A DNA stretch of 64,000 nt from Brevibacillus fulvus (GCF_016908525.1 NZ_JAFBEB010000001.1:312501-376500), one strand, 5' to 3'. Counted from the stretch's first letter, positions 14,878-23,885 are shown. Made by a program: numbers and translations. The notes: generated by a model not told the origin, from the letters alone.

Positions 14878-16375
14878 AGAAATTTTGTTAGGGATCGTGC
14901 CAGGGATCATCATTTTTCTCCTGTTTCTGGGTGTGAATATCATGCCGTTTGTTGTGTTTGCGGCTGTGATCGTCGCCCTCTATTTTCTGGTAGCTCGGCA
15001 GCAGGGCGGTAACCTGGGGATTTCCGCCAAACGCAAAACCGGCAAACATGCTGTCCCTGTGACAAATATACAGTTTGCCGATATCGGCGGACAGGAGAGA
15101 GCCAAGAACGAACTGAAAGAGGCGCTCGATTTTTTAATCTTGAAAGATAAAATCAAACAGTACGGCATTCGCCCGCTGAAAGGCGTTTTGCTGACCGGAC
15201 CTCCGGGAACAGGGAAAACGCTGATGGCCAAAGCGGCAGCCAACTACACCAATTCGGCTTTCGTCGCCGCTTCGGGGGCACAGTTCGTCGAGATGTACGT
15301 CGGGGTAGGTGCACAGAGAATTCGGGAAATCTTTAAAGAAGCCAAAACGTTGGCCGAAAAGAACGGCCAGGAAAGCGCTATTGTCTTTATCGACGAGATC
15401 GACGTGATCGGCGGCAAACGGGAAGGACAACAGCAGCGTGAGTATGACCAAACCTTGAACCAACTGTTGACCGAAATGGACGGGATCAGTACAAGCGAAA
15501 ATCCGCGTATTTTGGTTATTGCGGCAACCAACCGCAAAGATATGCTGGACTCCGCACTGTTGCGGCCAGGCCGGTTCGACCGGCATATCGTTGTCGATCT
15601 GCCGGATTTGAAGGCACGCGAGCAAGTGCTGACGATCCATACAGCCAACAAGCCGTTGGCCAGCGATGTATCCTTGGAGAGAGTGGCGCAAGAGACGTTC
15701 GGTTTTTCCGGGGCGCAGCTGGAAAGCGTCGCGAACGAAGCGGCGATTTATGCGATGCGGGAAAGCAAGGACAAGATCGAAGCGAAACATTTTTCCTATG
15801 CGGTCGATAAAGTGATGATGGGGGAAAAAGTAGACCGGGAAGCAAACGAGGAAGAAAAACGGCGGGTGGCCTTGCATGAGTTGGGCCATGCCATTGTGAG
15901 CGAACGAGTCAGACCCGGCTCCGTCGCCCAGGTTACGCTGACACCTCGCGGGAAAGCTTTGGGCTATGTCCGGCAAAATCCGATGGAAGACCGCTATCTC
16001 TATACGAAAGACGCTTTGGAAAAACAGATCATGGTCTGTTTGGGCGGAGCGGTTGCCGAGGAAATTTATTTTGGCGGCAGAAGCACCGGTTCGAAAAATG
16101 ACTTTGAACAAGCGTTGGGAATGGTACAGGAAATCGTGCAAAGCGGCATGTCCCGGTTGGGAATTGTCAATATGGAGTATGTTTCGAAAACCGAGATTCA
16201 TCAAGAGGTTCATCAATTGTTGGAAGACTTGCTGCAGCGTACGCGCGATCTGTTGAAACGCCATGATGAAGTATTTCGCGGGAGCGAGCAAATTTTGCTG
16301 GAACGTGAAGTACTGAACGGCGACGAGTTCCGCAAGATGTTGGACAACGTGAAAATGGCAGAGGTAGCTGTGTAA
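14870..16375 (+). CDS. Short FtsH-like AAA+ zinc metalloprotease (M41)
   Basis: A 501-residue membrane AAA protease. Two hydrophobic segments (about residues 5-22 and 24-42) follow each other with almost no loop, whereas ordinary FtsH (about 610-650 residues) has a 70-residue external domain between them. The AAA domain is complete: Walker A GPPGTGKT (near 110), pore motif FVEMYVGVGA, Walker B FIDEID (near 172) and RPGRFDR (near 232). The M41 site HELGH (near 335) and the downstream GSKNDFEQA aspartate are present, so it should be active. It is likely a paralogue, not the main FtsH. Confidence 0.88.
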   Translation: MSKEILLGIVPGIIIFLLFLGVNIMPFVVFAAVIVALYFLVARQQGGNLGISAKRKTGKHAVPVTNIQFADIGGQERAKNELKEALDFLILKDKIKQYGIRPLKGVLLTGPPGTGKTLMAKAAANYTNSAFVAASGAQFVEMYVGVGAQRIREIFKEAKTLAEKNGQESAIVFIDEIDVIGGKREGQQQREYDQTLNQLLTEMDGISTSENPRILVIAATNRKDMLDSALLRPGRFDRHIVVDLPDLKAREQVLTIHTANKPLASDVSLERVAQETFGFSGAQLESVANEAAIYAMRESKDKIEAKHFSYAVDKVMMGEKVDREANEEEKRRVALHELGHAIVSERVRPGSVAQVTLTPRGKALGYVRQNPMEDRYLYTKDALEKQIMVCLGGAVAEEIYFGGRSTGSKNDFEQALGMVQEIVQSGMSRLGIVNMEYVSKTEIHQEVHQLLEDLLQRTRDLLKRHDEVFRGSEQILLEREVLNGDEFRKMLDNVKMAEVAV

Positions 16376-16405
16376 GTTCGGCTTCCCCTTGCCTGCAGCA
16401 AAGGA

Positions 16406-16433
16406 AACCTGGCAAATCATGCCGGGTTTTTTG
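16406..16433 (+). terminator. Terminator after the FtsH-like gene
   Basis: AACCTGGCA (16406-16414) pairs with TGCCGGGTT (16420-16428, one G-U pair), followed by TTTTT. Confidence 0.88.
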
Positions 16434-16522
16434 CTTTGCGCCTAATTTTATCCGATAAGTGCCCAAACTCTCTGGACGTGAATATTCTACAAAATGAGAT
16501 ACGGAGAGAAGGGAAGGAGACT

Positions 16523-19500
16523 ATGGCGAAGCAGAACCGACGCAAAACGGGAAAAAGCTCAAGCAAATCGGTGAAACCGACGGACCCAAAGCTCGATTTG
16601 CTTGGGGAACAGGAATTTGAATGGCTGGAGAGTTTTACGGAAATCCCATTGGAAAGCAAAGAAGTGCTCCCGGGTCATTCTCGAGGTATCTTTCCGCCAC
16701 TCCAGATGGTCCCCAAAACAGGTACTACTTCCAATCAGACGAAATTTTCCAAAGTGGTGAAAGAACGGAATGACACGCAAACGAGATCGTTTGTTTATAC
16801 AGATGATTTGACGGACCAGGTCGTCACAACGGAGAAAATCGCCAATCGAGCGGTTGATGCGACGAAAATCAAGCTCGGTTCCATTGATACGAGTCTGCTG
16901 AAAGATTACGCCGTTGACAGCAGCAAATTGGCCAATCATGCGGTCATCTCCAGTAAAATCGCTCCTTTCGCGATCAATGCGGAACATATCAACCGCAACA
17001 TCATTTCCAGCGATATGATTCAGGATCGGGCCATTACCGGCGACAAACTGGTAGACAACAGTATTACCTCGGAAAAACTGGCGGACAAAACAATCGATGC
17101 GATGAAATTTGCCGACCAATGCATTGAAACGAAACATATCAAGCAACAATCGATCACAGAAGAATTGATCCAGGATCAGTCGATCAGCGGGGAAAAAATC
17201 AGAACCGGGACGATCCAAACAAATCATCTGGCTAATTATGTCATCAACTCGGTCAAAATCGAAGATGGTGCCGTAACAACAGATAAAATCCGCAACGGCG
17301 CCATCACAAGCAGCAAGCTGGACGATGAAGCGGTCGCTTCCTATCACATCCGGCCGCAGGCGGTTGCCAACAGGCATTTGGGCGAACGCGTGGTTGAGAG
17401 CAACAATCTGGCAGAAAACTCCGTCAAGGAAGAACATCTCACCGAGTATTTGATCAATACCGTGCATCTGCAAACGGAGTCGATCACATCGGAAAAGATT
17501 GCGCCTGGGGCAATTCGCACGCACCAGCTTGATTATCAGGCGGTCACGACAGAGAAAATCGCCAAGGAAGCGGTTGGCGCCGCACATCTGCAGCCTTTGA
17601 GCATCCAAACGGCGCATCTCAATGATTTGGCCGTTACTACCAAAAAAATCGGCGATGCGCAAGTAACGAACAAAAAAATCGCCGACCACGCCGTTTCCGC
17701 GGAAAAAATCGCCGACAAGAGCATTATCAGCAATCATTTGGTGGACAATATTATCCAAACAAAGCATTTGCAGGACAACGCCGTAACCAAAGAAAAACTG
17801 GGCAAGCGGGCGGTCATGTCAGAGCATTTGGCCGACCAGATTATCGGCAATCAACATCTACAGGAATCGGCCGTCCAGACCGGAAATTTGGCCGATCATG
17901 CCATTACGACTTCCAAGCTGGCCCCGGAATCTGTGTCCACTGACAAACTGACAGAACAAAGCATCACCTCGAGCAAGATTGCCGACAATGCGATCATTTC
18001 ATCCAAAATTGCTTCAGAGGCGGTCAAGAACAGGCAATTGGCCCGAGGGTCGGTCACCCAGGATAAACTGGCCGAAAAATCGATTCACTCTGTTCACTTG
18101 AATAGCAATTCGGTTGGGGCCGAACATTTGCAATCAAAAGCCGTGACCAGTGATAAACTGCAAAACGAAGCGGTCACCCGCGAAAAGATCGCCGGCCGGA
18201 GTATCGACGGAAGCAAACTGGATTTGCAGGCAGTGGACAATGAACATTTGCAAGATCATGCGGTAACGGCTGAAAAGATATCCGGAAGTTCCATCCATGC
18301 CCACCATATCGTTGACCGAGCGATCAGCAACAGTCATCTGCAAGAAAATGTGGTAGGCAGCGCCAACATCGCCAACGAAGCGGTCACCCGCGAAAAAATC
18401 GCCGATCGCAGCATCGGCAGCGCGAAGCTGGATGCCAATGCGGTGCAAAGCTACCATTTGAGCGACGGGGTGGTGACGCGGGACAAAATTGCCGACCGCA
18501 CCGTCAACGGCGAAAAACTGGAGCCTGGCAGCATTCAGGAAATCCATTTGGCTGACGGGATTGTCACTGGCGAAAAATTGGCGGAGAATGCGGTCAACGC
18601 CAAACATCTGCGCGACTATACAATTTTGACCCGTCATTTGGCAGAGCAAGCCGTTTCGGGAGACAAATTGCAAAACGAATCGGTCACCAGACAAAAACTG
18701 GCCAACCGCAGCATCAGCGGCGAAAAAATTGATTTGTCCGCGATCACCACCGATCACTTGGCTGACAACGCAGTGACCAGTGAGAAGCTGGCCAATCAGG
18801 CGATTCAGGCACCGCATATTCGCAAACAGACGATCAAGACCGAGCATCTGGAAGATCAGCTCATCACCAACGAAAAACTGCAAGATGAGTCGATTACCGC
18901 ATCGAAAATCGTCAATCGGACGATAACGGCGGAAAAGCTGGCTTATTCCAGCATTACGACCAACCATCTCGTAGACGGCATCGTGACCAATGACAAAATT
19001 GTCAACAACACGATTATGAGCGAAAAAATTCGCGACGAAGCGATTACGCGCAACAAATTGGCTGAGCGGAGCGTGGACGGGCAAAAACTGGCGTATTCGG
19101 CTGTTTCCGCGGAACACGTGGCACCAGGTGCGGTCACGAGCGACAAGCTGGCTTTTAATCCGGTGCAAACTTCGTCGGCAAACGGCACAACGAAGCAGTT
19201 GTTCGGCCTCGTTCCTTTCCAGTTGCCATCCTACGCGACCACGATTGAGGTGGAAGTCAGATTTGCTGAGGCGTTTCCGACAGCGCAGTACGTGATGGTG
19301 GCAATGACCAATCATCCTTCCTGCTATGCCGCCTTGAAAAGCACAGCCCGCGATTACGCGATCCTTACCGTGGTCCGCAACACGGCGGATAGAGAGATCC
19401 AGGGCGTGATCAATTGGATCGCGATTGGCAGCAAGGAAGCAAGTTGGCCGACCGTTTCTGAGCCAACCAGCCAACTGACAGAACAACAGCCGCCACCACC

Positions 19501-19690
19501 ACAACTGACACAGTTTCAAGCGGACCAGCCGCAGCCAGGAATCCAACCGCAGCCGCAAGCAGTAGAACCGTCTGCCGAGCAAGTGAGCGTGGCGGAACAG
19601 GAAGCACAACCAGCTTCTGAACAGTCGGCATCACTGAGCGATCAGCCGGTATTCAGCGAACCGGCAGTGGATGAAGACATAAATAGATGA
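16523..19690 (+). CDS. Giant decapeptide-repeat protein with WIAG-like C-terminal domain
   Basis: A 1055-residue protein. Residues 1-100 are lysine-rich and polar, with no signal peptide or membrane segment. Residues 101-880 are 78 uninterrupted ten-residue units of the form (V/I)xxxx(I/L)xxxx. Residues about 881-985 form a folded domain ending VINWIAIGS, which resembles the 'WIAG-tail' domain annotated in sporulating Bacillales. The last 70 residues are rich in Gln, Pro, Glu and Ser. AAGGAG precedes ATG 16523. Similar repeats occur in phage tail fibres and collagen-like spore proteins and suggest a long beta-structured fibre. A spore-surface place is inferred, not shown. Confidence 0.85.
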   Translation: MAKQNRRKTGKSSSKSVKPTDPKLDLLGEQEFEWLESFTEIPLESKEVLPGHSRGIFPPLQMVPKTGTTSNQTKFSKVVKERNDTQTRSFVYTDDLTDQVVTTEKIANRAVDATKIKLGSIDTSLLKDYAVDSSKLANHAVISSKIAPFAINAEHINRNIISSDMIQDRAITGDKLVDNSITSEKLADKTIDAMKFADQCIETKHIKQQSITEELIQDQSISGEKIRTGTIQTNHLANYVINSVKIEDGAVTTDKIRNGAITSSKLDDEAVASYHIRPQAVANRHLGERVVESNNLAENSVKEEHLTEYLINTVHLQTESITSEKIAPGAIRTHQLDYQAVTTEKIAKEAVGAAHLQPLSIQTAHLNDLAVTTKKIGDAQVTNKKIADHAVSAEKIADKSIISNHLVDNIIQTKHLQDNAVTKEKLGKRAVMSEHLADQIIGNQHLQESAVQTGNLADHAITTSKLAPESVSTDKLTEQSITSSKIADNAIISSKIASEAVKNRQLARGSVTQDKLAEKSIHSVHLNSNSVGAEHLQSKAVTSDKLQNEAVTREKIAGRSIDGSKLDLQAVDNEHLQDHAVTAEKISGSSIHAHHIVDRAISNSHLQENVVGSANIANEAVTREKIADRSIGSAKLDANAVQSYHLSDGVVTRDKIADRTVNGEKLEPGSIQEIHLADGIVTGEKLAENAVNAKHLRDYTILTRHLAEQAVSGDKLQNESVTRQKLANRSISGEKIDLSAITTDHLADNAVTSEKLANQAIQAPHIRKQTIKTEHLEDQLITNEKLQDESITASKIVNRTITAEKLAYSSITTNHLVDGIVTNDKIVNNTIMSEKIRDEAITRNKLAERSVDGQKLAYSAVSAEHVAPGAVTSDKLAFNPVQTSSANGTTKQLFGLVPFQLPSYATTIEVEVRFAEAFPTAQYVMVAMTNHPSCYAALKSTARDYAILTVVRNTADREIQGVINWIAIGSKEASWPTVSEPTSQLTEQQPPPPQLTQFQADQPQPGIQPQPQAVEPSAEQVSVAEQEAQPASEQSASLSDQPVFSEPAVDEDINR
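16823..19162 (+). repeat. 78 tandem 30-bp coding repeats without indels
   Basis: 2340 bases encode exactly 78 ten-residue units in one register. Position 1 is Val or Ile in all units, and position 6 is nearly always Ile or Leu. Position 5 is Lys in 43 units, His in 27 and something else in only 8. The DNA copies are diverged from one another, so selection on the protein rather than recent duplication keeps the period. Confidence 0.95.
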
Positions 19691-19707
19691 ATACAGACAA
19701 CGGAAAA

Positions 19708-19740
19708 TGCCCCTCGAACGCGGAGGGGCAAAACCTTTTT
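19708..19740 (+). terminator. Terminator-like hairpin after the repeat protein
   Basis: TGCCCCTC (19708-19715) pairs perfectly with GAGGGGCA (19723-19730). The T run starts five bases after the stem, so termination may be weaker. Confidence 0.6.
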
Positions 19741-19808
19741 GGAATCTCTATACAACCGAATTTATGTGTGGTAGGCTATCCATATTAAACAAACCAACGC
19801 GGTTAAAA

Positions 19809-19830
19809 TTACATAATAAATTTTATGTAA
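19809..19830 (+). promoter_or_regulatory. Perfect palindrome just upstream of aspB
   Basis: TTACATAA (19809-19816) is followed after six bases by TTATGTAA (19823-19830), a perfect inverted repeat of 8 bp half-sites. It ends a few bases before the aspB ribosome binding site. The shape fits a dimeric repressor site. It does not match the Rex, BirA, CodY, GlnR/TnrA or arginine-box consensus I know. Confidence 0.5.
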
Positions 19831-19853
19831 ACAATGAAGGAGGAGCTATCAAC

Positions 19854-21032
19854 ATGCAGTTGTCCAAACGAGTTTCGATTTTATCCCCTTCGCCAACTCT
19901 GGCGATTACTGCCAAAGCAAACGAATTGAAACGACAAGGCGTCGATGTGGTGGCGTTGGGAGCAGGGGAGCCAGATTTCAACACACCTCAACATATTATT
20001 GAAGCGGCTGAACGGGCGATGCGCGAAGGAAAAACGAAATATACGGCGACGGCGGGGATTCCCGAGCTGTTAAAAGCGATTCAGGATAAATTTGAACAAG
20101 ACAATGGATTGAAATACACCACCAAACAAATCATGGTGACGAATGGCGGAAAACATGCACTGTTTAATTTGTTTATGAGCCTGTTGAATCCGGGTGACGA
20201 AGTCATTATTCCGATTCCTTTCTGGGTCAGCTATCCGGAAATGGTCAAAGTGGCCGAAGGCGTTCCGGTTTTTGTGGAAGGCTTGGAGGAAAATGCCTTT
20301 AAAGTTACCGCTGAACAGGTGAAGGCAGCGATCACGCCTCGGACTCGGGCACTGGTGATTAACTCGCCAAGCAATCCGACCGGCAGCATTTACACGCGAA
20401 AAGAACTGGAAGCGATTGTCGACGTCTGTCTGTCTCATAATATTTTAATGGTTTCCGATGAAATTTATGAAAAATTGATTTATGACGGCCATGAACATGT
20501 CAGCGTAGCCTCTTTCAGCAAGGAAGCGTACGAGAATACCGTGATCATCAACGGCATGTCCAAGCCTTACTCGATGACCGGCTGGCGGATGGGTTACGCT
20601 GCAGGCAACGAACAATTGATCCGGGCGATGGTCGACTTGTCCAGCCACAGCACGTCCAATCCGACTTCCTTTGCCCAATATGGCGCATTGGCTGCCCTCA
20701 CCGGCACACAGGAGCCGCTTAATATGATGAAACAAGAATTTGAAAAACGCCGCAATCGCGTTGTCGAACTGTTGAACAGCATCGAGGGCATCTCTTGCTT
20801 AAAACCGGAAGGAGCGTTCTATGTGTTTCCGAACGTGAGCGAGGCCATGCAAAAACAAGGTTTTGCTGATGTGGATGCTTGGGCGGAGGCCTTGCTGGAA
20901 CAAGAAAAGGTGGCGCTGATTCCCGGAAGCGGCTTTGGTGCGAAACACAATGTGCGCATTTCCTATGCCGCTTCCATGGAGCAGTTGGAAAAAGGGATCG
21001 AGCGCATTCGCAAGTTTGTCACAGGTAAATAA
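19854..21032 (+). CDS. aspB: Pyridoxal phosphate aminotransferase (aspartate aminotransferase, AspB type)
   Basis: A class I aminotransferase of 392 residues that moves amino groups between aspartate and 2-oxoglutarate. Visible family parts are [11 protein letters not shown] near the N-terminus, [25 protein letters not shown] and the PLP-binding lysine in [15 protein letters not shown] (about residue 237), plus the C-terminal VRISYA substrate-binding arginine. AAGGAGGAG precedes the ATG at 19854. Position before asnS as in B. subtilis supports the aspB name: it could provide aspartate for asparagine charging and for PanD. A palindromic candidate operator lies upstream. Confidence 0.92.
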   Translation: MQLSKRVSILSPSPTLAITAKANELKRQGVDVVALGAGEPDFNTPQHIIEAAERAMREGKTKYTATAGIPELLKAIQDKFEQDNGLKYTTKQIMVTNGGKHALFNLFMSLLNPGDEVIIPIPFWVSYPEMVKVAEGVPVFVEGLEENAFKVTAEQVKAAITPRTRALVINSPSNPTGSIYTRKELEAIVDVCLSHNILMVSDEIYEKLIYDGHEHVSVASFSKEAYENTVIINGMSKPYSMTGWRMGYAAGNEQLIRAMVDLSSHSTSNPTSFAQYGALAALTGTQEPLNMMKQEFEKRRNRVVELLNSIEGISCLKPEGAFYVFPNVSEAMQKQGFADVDAWAEALLEQEKVALIPGSGFGAKHNVRISYAASMEQLEKGIERIRKFVTGK

Positions 21033-21047
21033 GCAGATGTCCAACGA

Positions 21048-21089
21048 AACCGCCGGGCAGGCTGTTATTACATGGTGCCGGGCGGTTTT
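21048..21089 (+). terminator. Terminator after aspB
   Basis: AACCGCC (21048-21054) pairs with GGCGGTT (21081-21087), with further GC pairing inside, followed by a short TTTTC. Confidence 0.6.
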
Positions 21090-21116
21090 CCCATGTTTCC
21101 GGCGGATGGCATTCAT

Positions 21117-21144
21117 TGAAATTGGACAAGCTCGATAGTATAAT
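21117..21144 (+). promoter_or_regulatory. Sigma-A promoter of asnS
   Basis: TTGAAA (21117-21122) and a perfect TATAAT (21139-21144) are separated by 16 bases, about 40 bases before the asnS ATG. The leader is too short for a T-box. Confidence 0.7.
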
Positions 21145-21184
21145 TGTTACGGTTTATTTTATGCAAATGGAGGGACATAGTCAG

Positions 21185-22474
21185 ATGTTAACAACTATTG
21201 CCAAAATTGGCCAGCATGAAGGTCAAGAAGTAAAACTGGGCTGCTGGCTCTATAACAAGCGCAGCAGCGGTAAAATTCAATTCCTCCAACTGCGCGACGG
21301 CTCCGGATTTATTCAGGGGGTTGTGGTAAAAGCAGAAGTAAGTGAAGAAGTGTGGGAAAATGCTTCCAAACTGACACAGGAAAGCTCTTTGTACATAACA
21401 GGAATCGTACGGGCCGATGATCGGGCACCGAGCGGATATGAACTTACGGTTACCGGCATCGAGGTTATTCAAATTGCCGAGGATTATCCGATTTCCTTGA
21501 AAGAGCATGGGGTAGACTTCCTGATGGATCACCGGCATCTCTGGTTGCGGTCGCCTCGCCAACGGGCGGTTATGGCGATTCGCTCGGAAATAATTCGCGC
21601 CGTTTATGAATTTTTCCAACAAAACGGCTTTTACAAGGTTGATCCGCCGATTTTGACGCCGACCTCCGCAGAAGGAACGACGAACTTGTTTCATACCAAA
21701 TATTTTGATGAAGATGCGTACCTGTCGCAAAGCGGTCAGCTTTACATGGAAGCGGCGGCGATGGCAATGGGACGGGTTTTCTCGTTTGGTCCAACGTTCC
21801 GTGCAGAAAAATCAAAAACACGCCGCCACTTGATCGAGTTTTGGATGATCGAACCGGAGATGGCGTTCGTGGATCACGAAGAAAACCTGGAAATTCAGGA
21901 ACAGTTCGTTTCCCATATCGTACAGTCGGTATTGAAAAATTGCCAAAAAGAATTGAAAACTTTGGACCGTGATACAAGCAAGCTGGAAAAAGTATCCGCT
22001 CCATTCCCGCGTATTTCCTATGATGATGCGATCAAGCTTCTTCAGGAAAAAGGCAGTGAAATCAAATGGGGCGACGATTTCGGAGCGCCTGACGAAACAA
22101 TGATTGCCGAGCATTTTGACAAGCCGGTGTTTATTACCAAGTATCCGACGGAGATCAAAGCCTTTTATATGAAGCCCGATCCAGACCGTCCGGAAGTCGT
22201 TCTCTGCGCCGATTTGATCGCACCGGAAGGCTATGGAGAGATTATCGGCGGCAGTCAGCGGATTGACGATCCCGAGTTGATGGAACAACGTTTTTCGGAA
22301 CATCATCTCTCTGAAGACGCTTATAAGTGGTATCTCGACTTGCGCAAATACGGGACAGTTCCTCATTCCGGCTTTGGTTTGGGGCTGGAACGTACGGTTG
22401 CCTGGATTTGCGGCCTTGAGCATGTGCGTGAGACGATTCCGTTCCCGCGTCTGTTGTACCGCCTTTATCCGTAA
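21185..22474 (+). CDS. asnS: Asparaginyl-tRNA synthetase
   Basis: A class IIb aminoacyl-tRNA synthetase of 429 residues that charges tRNA(Asn). The N-terminal OB fold binds the anticodon ([26 protein letters not shown], residues about 15-45). Class II motif 2 is [20 protein letters not shown] and motif 3 is [13 protein letters not shown] near the C-terminus. I start it at ATG 21185, with TGGAGGGA ten bases ahead; earlier in-frame codons overlap the promoter. It has its own promoter and a strong terminator, so it is probably a single-gene unit. Confidence 0.95.
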   Translation: MLTTIAKIGQHEGQEVKLGCWLYNKRSSGKIQFLQLRDGSGFIQGVVVKAEVSEEVWENASKLTQESSLYITGIVRADDRAPSGYELTVTGIEVIQIAEDYPISLKEHGVDFLMDHRHLWLRSPRQRAVMAIRSEIIRAVYEFFQQNGFYKVDPPILTPTSAEGTTNLFHTKYFDEDAYLSQSGQLYMEAAAMAMGRVFSFGPTFRAEKSKTRRHLIEFWMIEPEMAFVDHEENLEIQEQFVSHIVQSVLKNCQKELKTLDRDTSKLEKVSAPFPRISYDDAIKLLQEKGSEIKWGDDFGAPDETMIAEHFDKPVFITKYPTEIKAFYMKPDPDRPEVVLCADLIAPEGYGEIIGGSQRIDDPELMEQRFSEHHLSEDAYKWYLDLRKYGTVPHSGFGLGLERTVAWICGLEHVRETIPFPRLLYRLYP

Positions 22475-22504
22475 TTTCGTTTCTAGCGCGATCGTCTGTT
22501 TTAC

Positions 22505-22544
22505 AAAAGCCGGTCCAGCGGATTTCCGCTGTACCGGCTTTTTC
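22505..22544 (+). terminator. Terminator after asnS
   Basis: A long stem pairs AAAGCCGGT with ACCGGCTTT, continues inside with CAGCGG and CCGCTG, and is followed by TTTC. Confidence 0.9.
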
Positions 22545-22623
22545 AGTAAGTTCGCCATCTGTGCATGTTAAATTTTACAGATGTAAAGATCGTCACTTCT
22601 TACTAGGCGAGACCACTCTACCT

Positions 22624-22632
22624 TGCTATAAT
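22624..22632 (+). promoter_or_regulatory. Extended -10 promoter of dnaD
   Basis: TG-C-TATAAT at 22624-22632, a perfect extended -10, lies about 22 bases before the dnaD ATG. The -35 region is poor. Confidence 0.6.
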
Positions 22633-22654
22633 AATGTAGAGGTGAAAGTACGAC

Positions 22655-23344
22655 ATGGATCGACAAATTGTTCAGTTGCTGCAAGCGGGGGCAACTTCCA
22701 TTTCCAATCTGATACTGAAAACATACAAGCGATTATCGCTTTCCGATGAAGAAGTGATGATCGTCATTCATTTGCTCTCATTTCAACAGGAGGGGAACCA
22801 TTTTCCGACGCTTCATCAACTGGAAGAGCGATTGTCGATGCCGCAAGTTCGTCTTATCCAATTGTTGCAAAGATTGCTGAAAGATGAGTGGCTGACAATT
22901 GATGAATACGTAGATCCGGACACTGGATTGCGTTATGAACGGTATAATTTGGAGCTGTTGTATCAGCGGTTGTATCAATGCCTTGTCGGAGAAAATTTGC
23001 TGAACGAGGAACTGGTTAACCGGGAAGCTTTGTCAGAGGTTGCAGCTACCGAACAGCGCACTGTCAACCTGTATAGTCAATTTGAACAAGCGTTTGGACG
23101 CCCGTTGTCTCCGTTTGAAATCGAGACACTACATATTTGGGTGGAGCAAGATCGTTATCCCGAGGAGTTGATCATCACCGCTTTGCGTGAGGCGGTCTCC
23201 GTTGGAAAATTATACATTCGCTATATCGATCGCATTTTGTTGGAATGGCAGAACCAGCACATCACCAGCGTGGAGGAAGCGCGCAATTACAGCATGCGTT
23301 TTCGCAGACATTCGTCCGCCCGCGATTCGCATCCTTCGCTGTAA
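22655..23344 (+). CDS. dnaD: DnaD-family replication initiation / primosome protein
   Basis: A 229-residue protein with the two DnaD domains. The N-terminal winged helix (residues about 1-110) includes LSDEEVMIVIHLLSFQQEG and MPQVRLIQLLQRLLKDEWL. The C-terminal DnaB_2-type domain has FEQAFGRPLSPFEIETLHIW and the late YIRYIDRILLEWQ motif. DnaD helps DnaA and DnaB load the replicative helicase in Firmicutes. AGAGGTGAAAG precedes ATG 22655. Synteny asnS-dnaD is as in B. subtilis, but nth does not follow here. Confidence 0.92.
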   Translation: MDRQIVQLLQAGATSISNLILKTYKRLSLSDEEVMIVIHLLSFQQEGNHFPTLHQLEERLSMPQVRLIQLLQRLLKDEWLTIDEYVDPDTGLRYERYNLELLYQRLYQCLVGENLLNEELVNREALSEVAATEQRTVNLYSQFEQAFGRPLSPFEIETLHIWVEQDRYPEELIITALREAVSVGKLYIRYIDRILLEWQNQHITSVEEARNYSMRFRRHSSARDSHPSL

Positions 23345-23375
23345 AAAGTAACGATTTTGGGACGGCCGGGTTAGT

Positions 23376-23403
23376 ACCTAATCTTCTTTTTCTACATACG
23401 ATA
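23376..23403 (+). promoter_or_regulatory. Candidate sigma-K promoter
   Basis: AC (23376-23377), 17 bases, then CATACGATA (23395-23403) fits the published sigma-K pattern AC-N17-CATANNNTA exactly. It stands about 35 bases before the next gene start and 30 bases after dnaD. No sigma-A promoter is evident there. The -35 part is short, so chance matches are common. Confidence 0.45.
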
Positions 23404-23438
23404 ACGATAGGAAGTTCGGTTAGAGGAGGTCGTTTTCG

Positions 23439-23762
23439 ATGGAAAAACGGAGGAAGTCCGATGCGCTGTGGGTCACTCCGGGGGTATTTTCCGGTTCGCT
23501 AAAAATTGAGGAAGCAGTTGGCCGGATCAGTTCGGTAAGCCAATTGGACTGGAATCCAAAACCGGTGGAAGATAGCCAACTGAAATCGCAGATCGAGATG
23601 CTTGCCCAGCAAATTCAGCAACTGCAAGCGCAACTGGCCGAATGGGAACAGCGCTGGGCGATGATGAAGGAAGAACAGAATAAAGAGCGCCAATACCTGT
23701 ATCAGGTTGTTCTCTCCCTCAAACAGGAGTGGGAAACAGAACGATCGGTACACCGCGGGTAA
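23439..23762 (+). CDS. Small coiled-coil protein, possibly late-sporulation
   Basis: A 107-residue cytoplasmic protein of unknown family. Residues about 48-100 form a strong coiled coil (QSQIEMLAQQIQQLQAQL-like heptads with many Gln, Glu and Lys). The first 40 residues are basic, with the phrase DALWVTPGVFSG. A very good AGAGGAGG precedes the ATG. The candidate sigma-K promoter suggests expression in the mother cell late in sporulation, perhaps as a coat or assembly factor; that is inference. A terminator follows directly, so it is monocistronic. Confidence 0.7.
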   Translation: MEKRRKSDALWVTPGVFSGSLKIEEAVGRISSVSQLDWNPKPVEDSQLKSQIEMLAQQIQQLQAQLAEWEQRWAMMKEEQNKERQYLYQVVLSLKQEWETERSVHRG

Positions 23763-23773
23763 GGCTTATGAGA

Positions 23774-23800
23774 GGGCTGTGGATGCACAGCCCTTTCTTA
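23774..23800 (+). terminator. Terminator after the coiled-coil gene
   Basis: AGGGCTGTG (23774-23782) pairs perfectly with CACAGCCCT (23787-23795) around a GATG loop, followed by TTTCTT. Confidence 0.88.
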
Positions 23801-23885
23801 TTTGCCGGTAGGCGTCCGCCTTTCCCTCCAAATTGTTTTTGCATAGGGTAAATAGCAGGATTGGACTAGACTGGAGGTCAGGCAA

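Noticed and set aside
15134-16420. 428-codon minus-strand frame opposite the FtsH-like gene
   Set aside because: Antisense to a clear AAA/M41 protein and crosses its terminator; no homology recognised.
16559-17767. Second long minus-strand frame opposite the repeat protein
   Set aside because: Same reason; it is repetitive antisense sequence without a ribosome binding site.
16823-19162. 30-bp periodic DNA as a CRISPR array
   Set aside because: There are no identical repeats with unrelated spacers; the period is a protein repeat and the copies are diverged.
18134-19609. Long minus-strand open frame (491 codons) opposite the repeat protein
   Set aside because: It is a shadow of the 30-bp coding repeat: absence of stops on the other strand follows from the repeat. 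No ribosome binding site, and the plus strand has all the coding features.
21117-21184. T-box upstream of asnS
   Set aside because: The distance from the promoter to the start codon is about 40 bases, far too short.
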